Assembly: GCF_001445655.1 (NCBI RefSeq)
Contig: NZ_LNBE01000003.1
Coordinates: 1,904,530 to 1,968,529, forward strand
Origin: Streptomyces roseifaciens
GTDB taxonomy: Bacteria; Actinomycetota; Actinomycetes; Streptomycetales; Streptomycetaceae
Direction: 5' to 3'
Length of the DNA stretch: 64,000 nucleotides
Part shown: piece by piece, positions 9,355-17,604 of the stretch
Numbering within the stretch: the stretch's first letter is position 1
How the letters are laid out: each line of letters begins with the position of its first letter
Notes under the pieces: model-generated
Database searches by the model: none
Seen by the model: only the letters and a program-made list of their open reading frames with translations
Told to the model about the DNA's origin: nothing
Position numbers and translations under genes: made by a program

Positions 9355-10110
9355 ATGAGGCATCAGGTGCGGGTCGGTGCAGGCGTGGCGCTGGTATGTG
9401 CGGCCGGGATGGTGCTCGCAGGCTGCGGCAAGGACAGTAAGGACGGCGCGGACGGGGCGAAGTCCCCTGCCCGCAGTACTCCTCCTGCCGCTTCGGCTTC
9501 GCCTTCCGGGCAAGGATCCGGGGACGGGAAGCCCGGTGGCGCCGGCGGCGATGGCGGGCTTCCCGCCCTGCCGTCGTCAGGGGACGCGAAGAAGCAGCTG
9601 AACGGGCTGACGGTGGCCAAGCCCCGGCCGATGACCGGTTACAGCCGCGCCAAGTTCCCGCACTGGGCCCAGCAGGGCAACAAGTGCGACACCCGCGAGA
9701 CGATCCTCGGGCGCGACGGCAAGGACGTGAAGCGCGATGCGGAGTGCCGGGCGGTCTCCGGCGCCTGGCAGAGCCTGTACGACGGCAAGACCTTCACCGC
9801 GGCCTCCCAGGTCGACATCGACCACATCGTGCCGTTGGCCAACGCCTGGCGGTCGGGCGCCGACCAGTGGACCACGGACCGGCGCAAGGCCCTCGCCAAC
9901 GACCTCACGCACCCGCAGCTCCTGACCGTCTCGGCGGCGACGAACCGCAGCAAGGGCGACCAGAGCCCCGACCAGTGGCAGCCCCCGGCGAAGACCGCCT
10001 GGTGCGCCTACGGCCGCGCCTGGACCTCCGTGAAGTCCACCTACGGCCTGACCGTCACCGAGGACGAGAAGAAGATGCTCACGACGATGCTGGGCACCTG
10101 TACCTCTTGA
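9355..10110 (+). CDS. Lipoprotein with HNH-type nuclease domain (DUF1524/GmrSD-like)
   Basis: A 251-aa predicted lipoprotein. The leader ends in the lipobox LAGC (Cys about residue 23), followed by a low-complexity Gly/Ser/Pro linker and an HNH family domain (about 85-250) with the motif DIDHIVPLANAW and, further on, LTVSAATNRSKGDQSPDQW, as in secreted HNH/DUF1524 nucleases widespread in Streptomyces. It would act outside the membrane, perhaps in DNA scavenging. The ATG at 9355 fits the signal peptide; the open frame extends upstream to 9085 but that part lacks any recognisable sequence. The stop codon lies inside a 17-base tandem repeat. Confidence 0.85.
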   Translation: MRHQVRVGAGVALVCAAGMVLAGCGKDSKDGADGAKSPARSTPPAASASPSGQGSGDGKPGGAGGDGGLPALPSSGDAKKQLNGLTVAKPRPMTGYSRAKFPHWAQQGNKCDTRETILGRDGKDVKRDAECRAVSGAWQSLYDGKTFTAASQVDIDHIVPLANAWRSGADQWTTDRRKALANDLTHPQLLTVSAATNRSKGDQSPDQWQPPAKTAWCAYGRAWTSVKSTYGLTVTEDEKKMLTTMLGTCTS

Positions 10111-10175
10111 TCGGACAGCCGTCGTGATCGGACAGCCGTCGTGATCGGAGAGCCGTCGTGATCGGAGAGCCGTCT
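10108..10175. repeat. 17-base tandem repeat, four copies
   Basis: Four consecutive copies of tgatcggacagccgtcg (copies three and four have G for C at one site). The first TGA is the stop codon of the HNH gene, so copy-number change does not alter the protein. Confidence 0.9.
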
Positions 10176-10198
10176 GCCGTCACCAGGGAGAGGCGGCT

Positions 10199-10230
10199 GC
10201 CGGGCGGGACGTCGTGACGCCCCGCCCGGC
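10199..10230. terminator. Bidirectional terminator between convergent genes
   Basis: A perfect 10-bp GC stem (10199-10208 with 10221-10230) with a 12-base loop, placed between the ends of the HNH gene and the acetyltransferase gene. Confidence 0.75.
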
Positions 10231-10267
10231 AACCCCGATCAGGCGGTCGGTCCGGATCGGATTCGGA

Positions 10268-10783
10268 TCAGATGCCGAACGGCGCGGCGTAGCGGACGGT
10301 ACCCGCCGGCAGCGGGTGGCCGGCGTCGAGGGCGAGGGCCATCATGGCCTCGTCCGGGACGTCGATGGTCAGCCCGATGCCGTGGGCCGAGGCCCGGGTG
10401 AAGCCGAACCTCGGGTAGTACGCCGGGTGCCCGAGGACGGTGACGAAGCGCTCGCCCATGCCCTTCGCGGCTTCCAGAGCAGCACGGATGGCTGCGGAGC
10501 CGGCGCCGGTCCTCTGGTACTCGGGGAGCACGGAGACGGGGGCCAGGCACAGGGCCGGGACGTCGTCGATGTGGCAGCGGGTGAGCAGCGCGTGACCGAC
10601 CGGCTTGCCGTCGGTGTCGGTGGCGACGATCGACAGGCCCTCGATCCACGAGGAATCGGTGCGCAGGGCGTCGACGAGGCCGGCTTCCAGCGGGGTGTCG
10701 AACGCGGCGAGGACGATGTCGCGGACGGCGGGGATGTCGGCGCTGGTCTCGGCGCGCGTGATCCAGTCAATGCGATGAGTCAT
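10268..10783 (-). CDS. GNAT-family N-acetyltransferase (YhbS-like)
   Basis: The 171-aa product spans one GNAT fold: LAPVSVLPEYQRTGAGSAAIRAALE is split across beta4 and the acetyl-CoA pyrophosphate loop (QRTGAGSA), and VLGHPAYYPRFGF is the YhbS-type C-terminal motif. It should transfer an acetyl group from acetyl-CoA to a small-molecule or protein amine. It is preceded by a 256-base leader containing a possible short upstream ORF. Substrate unknown. Confidence 0.85.
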   Translation of the reverse strand: MTHRIDWITRAETSADIPAVRDIVLAAFDTPLEAGLVDALRTDSSWIEGLSIVATDTDGKPVGHALLTRCHIDDVPALCLAPVSVLPEYQRTGAGSAAIRAALEAAKGMGERFVTVLGHPAYYPRFGFTRASAHGIGLTIDVPDEAMMALALDAGHPLPAGTVRYAAPFGI

Positions 10784-10871
10784 GACGGTACGGAGATCCG
10801 TTCCATGGTGATGTTCGTATGGGTGTCGCCCCGCGAGCTCACGCTCCCGGCAGGGGCACAGCGGGATGCGG

Positions 10872-10940
10872 TCAGACCGTCGCCCGGGAAGTGAGGATGA
10901 TCCGGGCGCTGCGCACAGCAGTGGCCTTGAGTACGGTCAT
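10872..10940 (-). CDS. Possible 22-aa leader peptide upstream of the acetyltransferase gene
   Basis: A short frame starting ATG at 10940 has a strong ribosome site (GGGAGGTGAGG a few bases upstream) and reads MTVLKATAVRSARIILTSRA plus two residues. It ends 88 bases before the acetyltransferase start in the same direction. The excellent ribosome site in an otherwise empty leader is the only evidence; it could be a regulatory upstream ORF or chance. Confidence 0.3.
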   Translation of the reverse strand: MTVLKATAVRSARIILTSRATV

Positions 10941-11039
10941 CAACCTCACCTCCCGAAATCTCTCGCTGTCGGATACGAACACCGAAAACTCTATCACCCG
11001 GGCCGCGCGTGGATGTGTGGGTGGGGGCCGGCTCTCGGG

Positions 11040-11672
11040 TTACGGCCTGTAGACGCACGCCGCGAGCCGGGCGTGCGCCTTCCAGCCCAGCGTCTCGTAC
11101 AGCGCGCGCCCCTCGTCCGTTGCCCCCAGGACACCGAGGGACGCGCCCCCGGCCACGGCGTGGTGGGAGAGCGTGCGCATCACGAAGGCGCCGAGGCCGC
11201 GGCGCCGGTGGGCCTCCTCGGTCACCACGCGGTCGACGACCGCCTCGTGGCCGAGCAGGGCGACCTGGCCCTTGGCGGCGAGTTCGCCCGCGGCATCGTG
11301 AACCCGGACGAAGGTGACGCCGCCGCTCCTCTCCAGGGACTCGGTGTAGCCCTCGGGCGCGACGGGTTCCGTGGCCGACAGGTCCACGGCCATCAGATGG
11401 CCGGTCTCCTCTTCGTCGACCACCCAGCCCCCAGGCAGCCACGGCCTGACGTCCTCGGGCTCCGTGGGCACCTTGAGCCAGGTGTGCGGTACGCCGACCG
11501 ATCCCGCGGCCGCGCGCACCGCCGACTCGTGGGCTTCGAAGATCACGTGACGCCCCGCCTGTTCGGCCTGCCCCACCTCGATGTAGACCCCCCAGGGATG
11601 CTCGGCGGGCCGCGGCGTCTGCCGCGACAGGGCCCATCCCGACGCCCACACCCTGACAAGATCCGAAACCAC
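11040..11672 (-). CDS. GNAT-family N-acetyltransferase
   Basis: A 210-aa protein with a C-terminal GNAT half (about 120-205): DRVVTEEAHRRRGLGAFVM is the acetyl-CoA loop with R-R-R-G-L-G, followed by ALYETLGWKAHARL. The N-terminal half resembles the variable domain of two-part Streptomyces acetyltransferases. I place the start at a GTG (11672) preceded by GGGAGG; a GTG at 11696 is also in frame but lacks a ribosome site. Substrate unknown. Confidence 0.78.
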   Translation of the reverse strand: MVSDLVRVWASGWALSRQTPRPAEHPWGVYIEVGQAEQAGRHVIFEAHESAVRAAAGSVGVPHTWLKVPTEPEDVRPWLPGGWVVDEEETGHLMAVDLSATEPVAPEGYTESLERSGGVTFVRVHDAAGELAAKGQVALLGHEAVVDRVVTEEAHRRRGLGAFVMRTLSHHAVAGGASLGVLGATDEGRALYETLGWKAHARLAACVYRP

Positions 11673-11768
11673 GACGCCTCCCGAAGTAACCGTCACTCAC
11701 CAGGAGTGCACATTACGCGGCACCATGAGTCACAGCACTTTCTTTTTCTCTCACACCCTCTCTTCCTC

Positions 11769-13100
11769 TCACGCCGTGCCCGGCAGCCGCCCGATCGCCT
11801 TGACGGCCCTCGCCGCGCCGTCCTCCGCCTCCATGCGTCGTGCGGCCTCGGCAGCCCGCCTGCGGTACTGCGGTTCTTCGACAGCCCGTTGCACCGCTTC
11901 CGCCAGCCGGTCGGCGGTGAGTTCCTTGTACGGGACGGGGGCGGTCCCCGCGCCCAGGGCGGCGATCCGCCCTGCCCAGAACGGCTGGTCGGCCGTGACG
12001 GGAACGGGGATCGCGGGTACGCCCGCGCGGAGGGCGGCCGCTGCCGTTCCCGCGCCGGCGTGGTGCACGACAGCGGCGGTGCGTGGGAAGAGCAGAGAGT
12101 GCGGTACGTCCCCGACGGTCAGCACGTCGTCCCCTGCAGTGGACAGTTCTGCAGCGGACGGTCCTGCAGCGGACGGTCCCGTAGTGGACAGCCCCGCCCA
12201 CCCGGCCTGGAGCACACCGCGGACCTTGGCCTTGCGGAGGGCCGCCACGGCGACCTCGCTCAGCCGCTCGCCCTCACCGGCGCCCATGCTGCCGAACCCG
12301 ATGAAGACCGGGGGAGGTCCCGACCGGAGGAAGTCGTCGAGTTCCGCGGGGAGCTGCCGGTCGTCGGGGCAGTGGGGCCACCAGTTCCCGACGACCTCCA
12401 GCCCCTCGCGCCAGTCCCGCGGGCGGGGGACGAGCACCGTGCTGAAGCCGTGCAGGACCGGCCAGTTCGCCGCCTCCTGCCGTAGGCGTACCGCTCGGGG
12501 GCCAGCGGGCGGCAAGCCCAGCCGGGCCCGTAGGTCGGCCACCGCCGTCGCGTGGAGCCTGTCGACGACCCGCAGGGAGACGCGGCCGGCCGCCCGGTTG
12601 CCCCAGCGGCCCAGTGAACGGCTTCCGCCCACCACCGGCCCGAATTCGCCCGTAGGCGTCACCGGCTGCAGGTACACGCCGATGCTTGGGACGCCCAATG
12701 CTTCCGCGACGTGCCAGCCCAGCGGAGCCGTGGCGGTCGAGAGCAGCAGCAGGTCCGCTCCGGCCGCGGCGGCGTCGGCGATGCCCGGCCCCAGCTCCTG
12801 GATGAAGGCCGACGCCTTGCGCATGAGGCCGGTGTTGCCGCCACCGGCTGCCCTGTGCGCTTTCCCGTCCGCATCTCCGTCCGCATCTCCGTCCGGTCCG
12901 CGGGCTCCGGAAGCCCGGGCCGGGGCCCGCGGATCCGCGGGCAGGCCGCGGAACTCCAGCCCGCTGTCCGCCACCAGGCCGGCGAAGGAGGCGGGCGCGG
13001 CGAGGGCGACCTCGTGGCCGGCTTCCCGCAGACGGACACCGAGCCCGGTGTAGGGCGCCACGTCGCCGCGGGACCCGGCGGCCAGGATGAGGATCTTCAC
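11769..13100 (-). CDS. GT1/MGT-type glycosyltransferase (antibiotic glycosylation or resistance)
   Basis: The 443-aa product is a GT-B fold glycosyltransferase: the N-terminal Rossmann segment ILILAAGSRGDVAPYTGLG (residues 3-21), acceptor region, and C-terminal nucleotide-sugar motif HHAGAGTAAAALRAGVPAI followed by DQPFW. This is the family of macrolide- and glycopeptide-type transferases. The second residue of the usual HHGGAGT is Ala here. Short in-frame repeats (DGDADGDADG, SAAGPSAAE) sit in surface loops. The GTG start overlaps the stop of the MerR gene by four bases (GTGA), so the two are translationally coupled. Likely role: sugar addition that inactivates or decorates an antibiotic; substrate unknown. 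Confidence 0.85.
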   Translation of the reverse strand: MKILILAAGSRGDVAPYTGLGVRLREAGHEVALAAPASFAGLVADSGLEFRGLPADPRAPARASGARGPDGDADGDADGKAHRAAGGGNTGLMRKASAFIQELGPGIADAAAAGADLLLLSTATAPLGWHVAEALGVPSIGVYLQPVTPTGEFGPVVGGSRSLGRWGNRAAGRVSLRVVDRLHATAVADLRARLGLPPAGPRAVRLRQEAANWPVLHGFSTVLVPRPRDWREGLEVVGNWWPHCPDDRQLPAELDDFLRSGPPPVFIGFGSMGAGEGERLSEVAVAALRKAKVRGVLQAGWAGLSTTGPSAAGPSAAELSTAGDDVLTVGDVPHSLLFPRTAAVVHHAGAGTAAAALRAGVPAIPVPVTADQPFWAGRIAALGAGTAPVPYKELTADRLAEAVQRAVEEPQYRRRAAEAARRMEAEDGAARAVKAIGRLPGTA

Positions 13101-13873
13101 CGGTCCCGGCCCCCCTCGGCGTTGGCGTGGATCGCCGCGCGGAGGAACCGGTCCAGGCCGGGGCGCTGCTCGGACGCGGGCACGACGAGCGCGAAGGCCC
13201 GGGAGTCCTCGACATAGTCGTCGGCGATGCGGCAGTGCATCTCGGGCGGGCACGGAGTGAACCAGCGGCCGATGTGCAGGCGGTGCTCCTCTGCCAGCTG
13301 CAGGACGCGATCGCTGTCCGGGGCCTCGTCCGCGTCGAACGCGGCGATCAACCGCTTCCGCCAGGCGGCCGCCTCGGCCATGATCTGCCGCCAGTCCTCC
13401 TTGGTGTGGGTCGCGGCCCGGGCCATCGACTGCCGGTGGCCCTCGCTGTGTCCCCACTTGAGGTGCGCGTCCGTCGCGTAACTCAGATCGAAGGCGACTT
13501 CGCCGAACACCTCGAACCGTTCCGCGGGCGTCAGCTCGACGCCCGTCCGCTGAACCTCCATGGCCCGCTCGGCCACCTCGACCAGCCGGTGCAGCTTGGC
13601 TATCTGCTCGTGCAGCATCCCGTGGCGCTCCCGCAGGTGGTCCAGTGCGTCGGCCGCGGGATCCGCCATGATCGTGCCGATCTCGTCGAGGGAGAAGCCG
13701 AGCTCCCGGTAGAAGAGGATCTGCTGGAGCCGCGCCAGGTCCGCGTTGCTGTAGAGCCGGTAGCCGGCGGGGCTGCGCTCGCTGGGACACAGCAGCCCCG
13801 CCTTGTCGTAGTGGTGCAGCGTACGGACCGTGACCCCCGTGAACCCGGAGACCTGCCCGACCGAATAACTCAT
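13097..13873 (-). CDS. TipA-like MerR-family regulator with antibiotic-recognition domain
   Basis: The 258-aa product has a MerR winged-helix N-terminus (VGQVSGFTGVTVRTLHHYDK, residues about 5-75), a coiled coil (about 80-110) and a TipAS-type ligand domain (about 120-255, including YATDAHLKWGHSEGHRQS and FTPCPPEMHCRIADDYVED). TipA proteins bind thiopeptides and other small molecules and then activate their own promoter. AGGAAGGG precedes the ATG. A MerR-class promoter with a 19-base spacer lies just upstream, and the glycosyltransferase gene is coupled downstream, so the regulator probably senses the compound the transferase acts on. Confidence 0.9.
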   Translation of the reverse strand: MSYSVGQVSGFTGVTVRTLHHYDKAGLLCPSERSPAGYRLYSNADLARLQQILFYRELGFSLDEIGTIMADPAADALDHLRERHGMLHEQIAKLHRLVEVAERAMEVQRTGVELTPAERFEVFGEVAFDLSYATDAHLKWGHSEGHRQSMARAATHTKEDWRQIMAEAAAWRKRLIAAFDADEAPDSDRVLQLAEEHRLHIGRWFTPCPPEMHCRIADDYVEDSRAFALVVPASEQRPGLDRFLRAAIHANAEGGRDR

Positions 13874-13900
13874 GGACCCGCCCTTCCTCTCTCGAGCGCC

Positions 13901-13931
13901 ATGCTGTGGCCTGACGTGGGGTGAGGGTCAA
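13901..13931 (-). promoter_or_regulatory. MerR-class promoter with 19-base spacer
   Basis: On the minus strand TTGACC (13926-13931) and CAGCAT (13901-13906) are separated by 19 bases. The spacer carries an imperfect dyad CCTCAC/GTCAGG. This over-long spacer with an internal dyad is the hallmark of promoters that MerR proteins activate by DNA distortion. The expected start of transcription is about 20 bases before the MerR ATG. Confidence 0.75.
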
Positions 13932-13960
13932 GCGGAGCGCGGTCATGCCGCGCTACGCCC

Positions 13961-13998
13961 GGAAGGCCTCGGAAGGCCTCGGAAGGCCTCGGAAGGGC
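13961..13998. repeat. Tandem 10-base repeat
   Basis: Three perfect copies and one near copy of ggaaggcctc at the left edge of a P450-like remnant. Confidence 0.85.
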
Positions 13999-14130
13999 TG
14001 CGCTTCTACATGCCCGTCCGGGGCTTCGGCCGGCGGGCCACGCGGGCTGCGGATGTCGGAGGCGTCCGCATCGAGGGCGGGCAGCAGGTGCGGTCGCTGT
14101 ACGGGGAGCCGGCCGGGGAGCCCGCACGGG
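13986..14130 (+). pseudogene. Cytochrome P450 fragment (remnant)
   Basis: About 48 codons read SEGLRFYMPVRGFGRRATR followed by ADVGGVRIEGGQQVRSLYG and GEPA. This resembles the segment of bacterial P450s from the region after the ExxR helix (EALRxxxPV..RxAtrDvelGGvxIpaGxxVxxxxGaANRDP). The heme-binding Cys region and the whole N-terminal half are absent, and there is no start or ribosome site. A decayed gene end is the best reading; the match is from memory of the family pattern. Confidence 0.45.
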
Positions 14131-14351
14131 CGCTCAGCAACGTGCTCCGGGGTCGGCAGCGCTCGGGGATGTCGGCCGTGGCGAGCACTCCTGGACGGAT
14201 GGCATTCGGATATTCCGACCGTGCGGCGTGAGGGATTCCGGGCCGGCCACGTACGAGTGACGGCCACATGCCGGGGCGGGGGCACGGGCAGATGTTCGTC
14301 AGAGCACGGTGACAACGCCGACCGGGTCGGCCGCCGGCCGTGCTCGACGTG

Positions 14352-15869
14352 ATGACCGCCCTGCAGGAGGCGACCGTGCGGGAACTGCTGACGACCGTGC
14401 GCCCCGACGCGGGGGCCGCGACCTCCTACCGGGCCTCCGGGCTCTGGCGCGACACCACCTTCACGGACGACCTGCGGCGGCTCGCCCGCGAGATCCCGCA
14501 CGCCGTCGCCCTGGTCAACCGGCGCGGGCGCCACGGGCGCGATGATGTCCTGACCTTCCAGCAACTCGCCGACCGGACCGGACGCATCGCGGCGGGGCTG
14601 AGAGCCCTCGGCGTGCGCAGAGGGGACGTCGTCGCCGTCCAGCTGCCCTGCTGGTGGGAGACGGCGGCGCTGACCCTCGCCTGCGACCGTCTCGGCGCGG
14701 TCATCGCGCTCCTCATGCCGGACACCGGCCCCCGCGAGCTGGAACAGGCCCTGGCCGTCACCGGCGCGCACGTCCTCGTCCTTGCCGACGTGGCGGAGGG
14801 GGTGCGCAATGCGGAAGCGACGGCCTCCATGGCCGGCCGCCTTCCCGCTCTGCGGCACCGCGTCGTCCTCGGCGGGACTGTCGCCAGCGGTGTGGCTGTC
14901 CCCGCCGGTGCACTGGACTTCACCACGAGCCTGTTGCGATGCACCGACCCGCTTCCGGACCCCACGCCGCTGCACCCGGATGCCGTCTGCCTGGTCGCCT
15001 TCGCCTTCGCCTCCGGCACCCCCGGCACCTCCGGCACCCCCGGAACGGCCACCGGCGTGATGCACACCTCCAACACCCTCCACGCCGCCGTGGCCGCTCC
15101 CGCCCACCACGAGGGCGGCGAGGGGCGAGCGGTGTCGCAGGCAGTGGCCTCCAGCCCGTCCCACGTCCTCGGGCACGCGCGCAACGCGCTTTACCCGCTC
15201 GTCAACCGGGCCCCGGCGCACTGCGCCGACGTCTGGGACGCCGCCGTCTTCCTGGACATGCTGGCGCGCAACCGCACCGAGCGGATCTTCGCCTCCGCCT
15301 GGAAACTCGCCCGGCTCGTCGCCGAGCAACAGCAGCGTCCGCGCCCCCTGAACGGGCTGCGCATGGTGGTCAACACCTCCATGCCGCTCTCGCGCGAGCC
15401 GGCCTCCCTCATCCGTGACGTCCTGTGCAGGCGACTCGTCAACTCCTGGGGGATGGCCGAGACCACGGACGGGCCCTGCACCGACCCCGAGGATCCGGAC
15501 GACCGGCTCGTCCGCAGCATCGGTCGCGCCCGCACCGGGGTCGAGCTGCGGCTGGACGCGGAGCCGGACGCACCGGCCGGAGTGTCCCGGCTGTTCGTCC
15601 GCAGCGCCTCCACCTGCCTGGCGACCTTCGAGGGCGACAGCGGCCGTCTCCGCTGGGACTCCGCCGGAACCGGCGGCTGGTTCGACACGGGGGACCTGGT
15701 CACCCCGGACGGCCGCGACGGCTTGCGGCTCGTCGGACGTGCGGCGGACCGCCTCGGATCCGGTGCCTGGATGGTGCCCGCACGGGACGTGGAGGAGGAG
15801 CTCCTCGGCCACCCGGCGGTCCATGACGTCACCATCGTCGGCTACCCGGATCCGGCGCAGGACGGCTGA
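14352..15869 (+). CDS. Truncated adenylate-forming ligase (AMP-binding protein lacking C-terminal subdomain)
   Basis: The 505-aa frame covers the large N-terminal domain of an acyl/aryl ligase: FQQLADRTGRIAAGL, ALGVRRGDVVAVQLP, NSWGMAETTDGP, GGWFDTGDLV. It stops right after VEEELLGHPAVHDVTIVGYPD, where the small C-terminal domain with the catalytic Lys should begin, so about 90 residues are missing. The ATP-binding P-loop is also degenerate: a GTPGTSGTPGT repeat replaces the canonical SGTTGxPKG. Both defects suggest an inactive or decaying enzyme. A P450 scrap lies just upstream, hinting at a former pathway. ATG at 14352 chosen; GTG/ATG alternatives nearby. Confidence 0.72.
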   Translation: MTALQEATVRELLTTVRPDAGAATSYRASGLWRDTTFTDDLRRLAREIPHAVALVNRRGRHGRDDVLTFQQLADRTGRIAAGLRALGVRRGDVVAVQLPCWWETAALTLACDRLGAVIALLMPDTGPRELEQALAVTGAHVLVLADVAEGVRNAEATASMAGRLPALRHRVVLGGTVASGVAVPAGALDFTTSLLRCTDPLPDPTPLHPDAVCLVAFAFASGTPGTSGTPGTATGVMHTSNTLHAAVAAPAHHEGGEGRAVSQAVASSPSHVLGHARNALYPLVNRAPAHCADVWDAAVFLDMLARNRTERIFASAWKLARLVAEQQQRPRPLNGLRMVVNTSMPLSREPASLIRDVLCRRLVNSWGMAETTDGPCTDPEDPDDRLVRSIGRARTGVELRLDAEPDAPAGVSRLFVRSASTCLATFEGDSGRLRWDSAGTGGWFDTGDLVTPDGRDGLRLVGRAADRLGSGAWMVPARDVEEELLGHPAVHDVTIVGYPDPAQDG

Positions 15870-15879
15870 TCGGCTCCTG

Positions 15880-16359
15880 CTACTCCTTCTGCTCCTTCGG
15901 GCCCGGCTCCGTGTCGTCCGTGGCGGTGCGGCCGGCCAGTCGCTCGTACCGCTGGCGGGCGGCTTGCGGGGTGCTGAGCCCCAGGCCGAAGGCGATCTCC
16001 TGCCAGGTCATGCCGCGGCCCCGCGCCATCTGCAGGAGGCCGGTTTCCAGCTCGTCCATTTCGCCCCGGGCCGACGGAATGAGGCTCAGGGCGGCGGTGA
16101 TGTCGGTGCGGTCCACCTCCGGCTCGCCGTCGACGGGCTGTGCAGCCCCGCTGAGCAGGAACGACACGAGCCGGACGGCTTCGTGCGGTCCGAGGACGGA
16201 CGGGTGGGTCTGACGGCGGCGCTGTTCGTCGGTGGCCGCGTGCCGCTCGGCGATGCGGAACAAGGACGCGTAGACGCGCTGTGCTCGCGCCTGGTCCGCA
16301 TGCGGGGGCGTGAAGGGATCGGTGGGCTGGTCGGTGGGCTGATCAGGAATCGACGGCAT
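15880..16359 (-). CDS. Small helix-turn-helix DNA-binding protein
   Basis: The 159-aa product is helical, with a C-terminal HTH-like element (MTWQEIAFGLGLSTPQAARQRYERL, quoted in two parts: MTWQEIAFGLGL then STPQAARQRYERL) typical of a Streptomyces DNA-binding family encoded next to small unknown proteins. I prefer the ATG at 16359; a TTG at 16395 is also in frame. It is divergent from the frameshifted gene at 16414, and an inverted repeat lies between them, so it may regulate both. Confidence 0.7.
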   Translation of the reverse strand: MPSIPDQPTDQPTDPFTPPHADQARAQRVYASLFRIAERHAATDEQRRRQTHPSVLGPHEAVRLVSFLLSGAAQPVDGEPEVDRTDITAALSLIPSARGEMDELETGLLQMARGRGMTWQEIAFGLGLSTPQAARQRYERLAGRTATDDTEPGPKEQKE

Positions 16360-16387
16360 GTGATCAGGATGGGGAGACGCATGATGC

Positions 16388-16413
16388 GTTGTCAACTAGT
16401 TATTGTGAACAAC
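16388..16413. promoter_or_regulatory. Inverted repeat between divergent genes, candidate operator
   Basis: GTTGTCAAC (16388-16396) and GTGAACAAC (16405-16413) form an imperfect dyad (GTTGT/ACAAC ends) in an AT-richer pocket between the HTH gene and the divergent reading frame. A natural binding site for the adjacent HTH protein. Confidence 0.45.
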
Positions 16414-16754
16414 ATGTTCAAAGGTGTCGACGGCGTCCGGGCGGCGGCGATCTCGACGCCCACCGTCGACGTCCTCGTCTGCGAGTTCCTCGACGCGGAC
16501 GGCAGTACGTACCGGTCCTTCGCGCTGGGCGAGCTCGTGGGCCGGCTGCACGAGCTGCCCCCGCAGGCCGCTTTCGGTCCCGCCCGCTGCCCGAGCGCAC
16601 CGACGACTGCTGGAACCTCTACCGGCTCGACGCCGCCGTCATGCTCGCCGTCGTCTTCACCTGCGAGGCGCCCGACGCCCGGCGCGGACCGGCGGCAGTA
16701 CGGCACGTGCACGAACTCGGCGCGCGGACCCCGGCCCTCGGACACCGCCCATGA
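16414..16754 (+). pseudogene. Frameshifted small unknown protein gene
   Basis: The first frame reads MFKGVDGVRAAAISTPTVDV, then a coherent stretch to LPPQAAFGPAR near 16588. The continuation of what looks like the same protein, LPERTDDCWNLYRLDAAVML and on to a stop at 16754, is in another frame. One base added or lost around 16580-16597 would rejoin them into a product of about 113 residues. Either a true frameshift or a sequencing error in a GC-rich tract. The family is unrecognised but the protein composition is natural in both halves, and the gene is paired with the divergent HTH gene. Confidence 0.5.
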
Positions 16755-16808
16755 GCAGTGAAGGGAAGAGAGAAGAGAAGGGTCACGGCCCGGCCCACCC
16801 TGGCCTGC

Positions 16809-17360
16809 CTACGATTCGCTTCGCGGTCGATCGCCCGCCTGGAGGCGGTACACCACGTTCCTGCGGAGCGGCCCGTCGGGCACGGCCAGGTCGTCGAAGT
16901 CGTCGGCGGGGTCGTACGTCATGCCGATGCGGCGCATCACCGCCTGTGACCGGAGGTTGGTGGCCGTCGTCACTGCGAGGATCTCCGTCAGGCCGAGGTC
17001 GCCGAAGCCGAATTCCACCACGGCGAGTGCGGCCTCGGTGGCGTAACCGTGGCCCCACGCCGGGCGGGCCAGGCGCCAGCCGGCCTCCACTCCGGTGAAC
17101 GGCATGTCCTCCTCCACCGGGTCCAGTCCGGCGAACCCGATGAATTCCCCGGTGGCCACGACCTCCACCGCCCACCATCCCCAGCCGCGCCGCTCGAGAT
17201 CGGCCCGGAAGCGGGCGACGGACGCCTCGCTCTCCTCCCGGGTGAGCACCTCCGGGAAGTACCGGCGCACTTCGGGGTCGGCATTCATGGCCGCCCAGGG
17301 ATCGAGGTCGGACTCCTGCCACGCGCGGAGCACAAGCCGGTCGGTTCGCAGTTGGGACAT
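16809..17360 (-). CDS. RimJ/RimL-type GNAT acetyltransferase
   Basis: The 183-aa protein begins with the family signature LRTDRLVLRAWQESDLDPWA and contains WGHGYATEAALAVVEFGF (acetyl-CoA loop) and NLRSQAVMRRIGM. RimJ/RimL-like enzymes acetylate protein N-termini or small amines. ATG at 17360 taken, with a GTG codon directly before it as an alternative. Stand-alone, target unknown. Confidence 0.85.
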   Translation of the reverse strand: MSQLRTDRLVLRAWQESDLDPWAAMNADPEVRRYFPEVLTREESEASVARFRADLERRGWGWWAVEVVATGEFIGFAGLDPVEEDMPFTGVEAGWRLARPAWGHGYATEAALAVVEFGFGDLGLTEILAVTTATNLRSQAVMRRIGMTYDPADDFDDLAVPDGPLRRNVVYRLQAGDRPRSES

Positions 17361-17604
17361 CACACCAACCTAGTGCGGCCACCGTTGCCGAACCATCGAA
17401 TAAGCAGGCGGGACGGGCCCCTTAGGGGGCCGCACCCTACTGGAGGACCGGAAGGCCGTCCTTCTGTCCTTCCTTGGACGGAGGCCTCGCTGGTCTTTGC
17501 GGACGATGTCCCGCCCTGCACCCGCCCCCGATCGTGGAAGGGAGAGATCACTTCCGCATGCGGCAGCAGGCATCGGACATCACGCATTTCCAGGAGAACA
17601 GCCC

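Noticed and set aside
13872..14231. A full coding gene starting upstream of the P450-like stretch
   Set aside because: The frame begins inside the MerR promoter region without a ribosome site and runs through a 10-base tandem repeat; only the middle part resembles P450.
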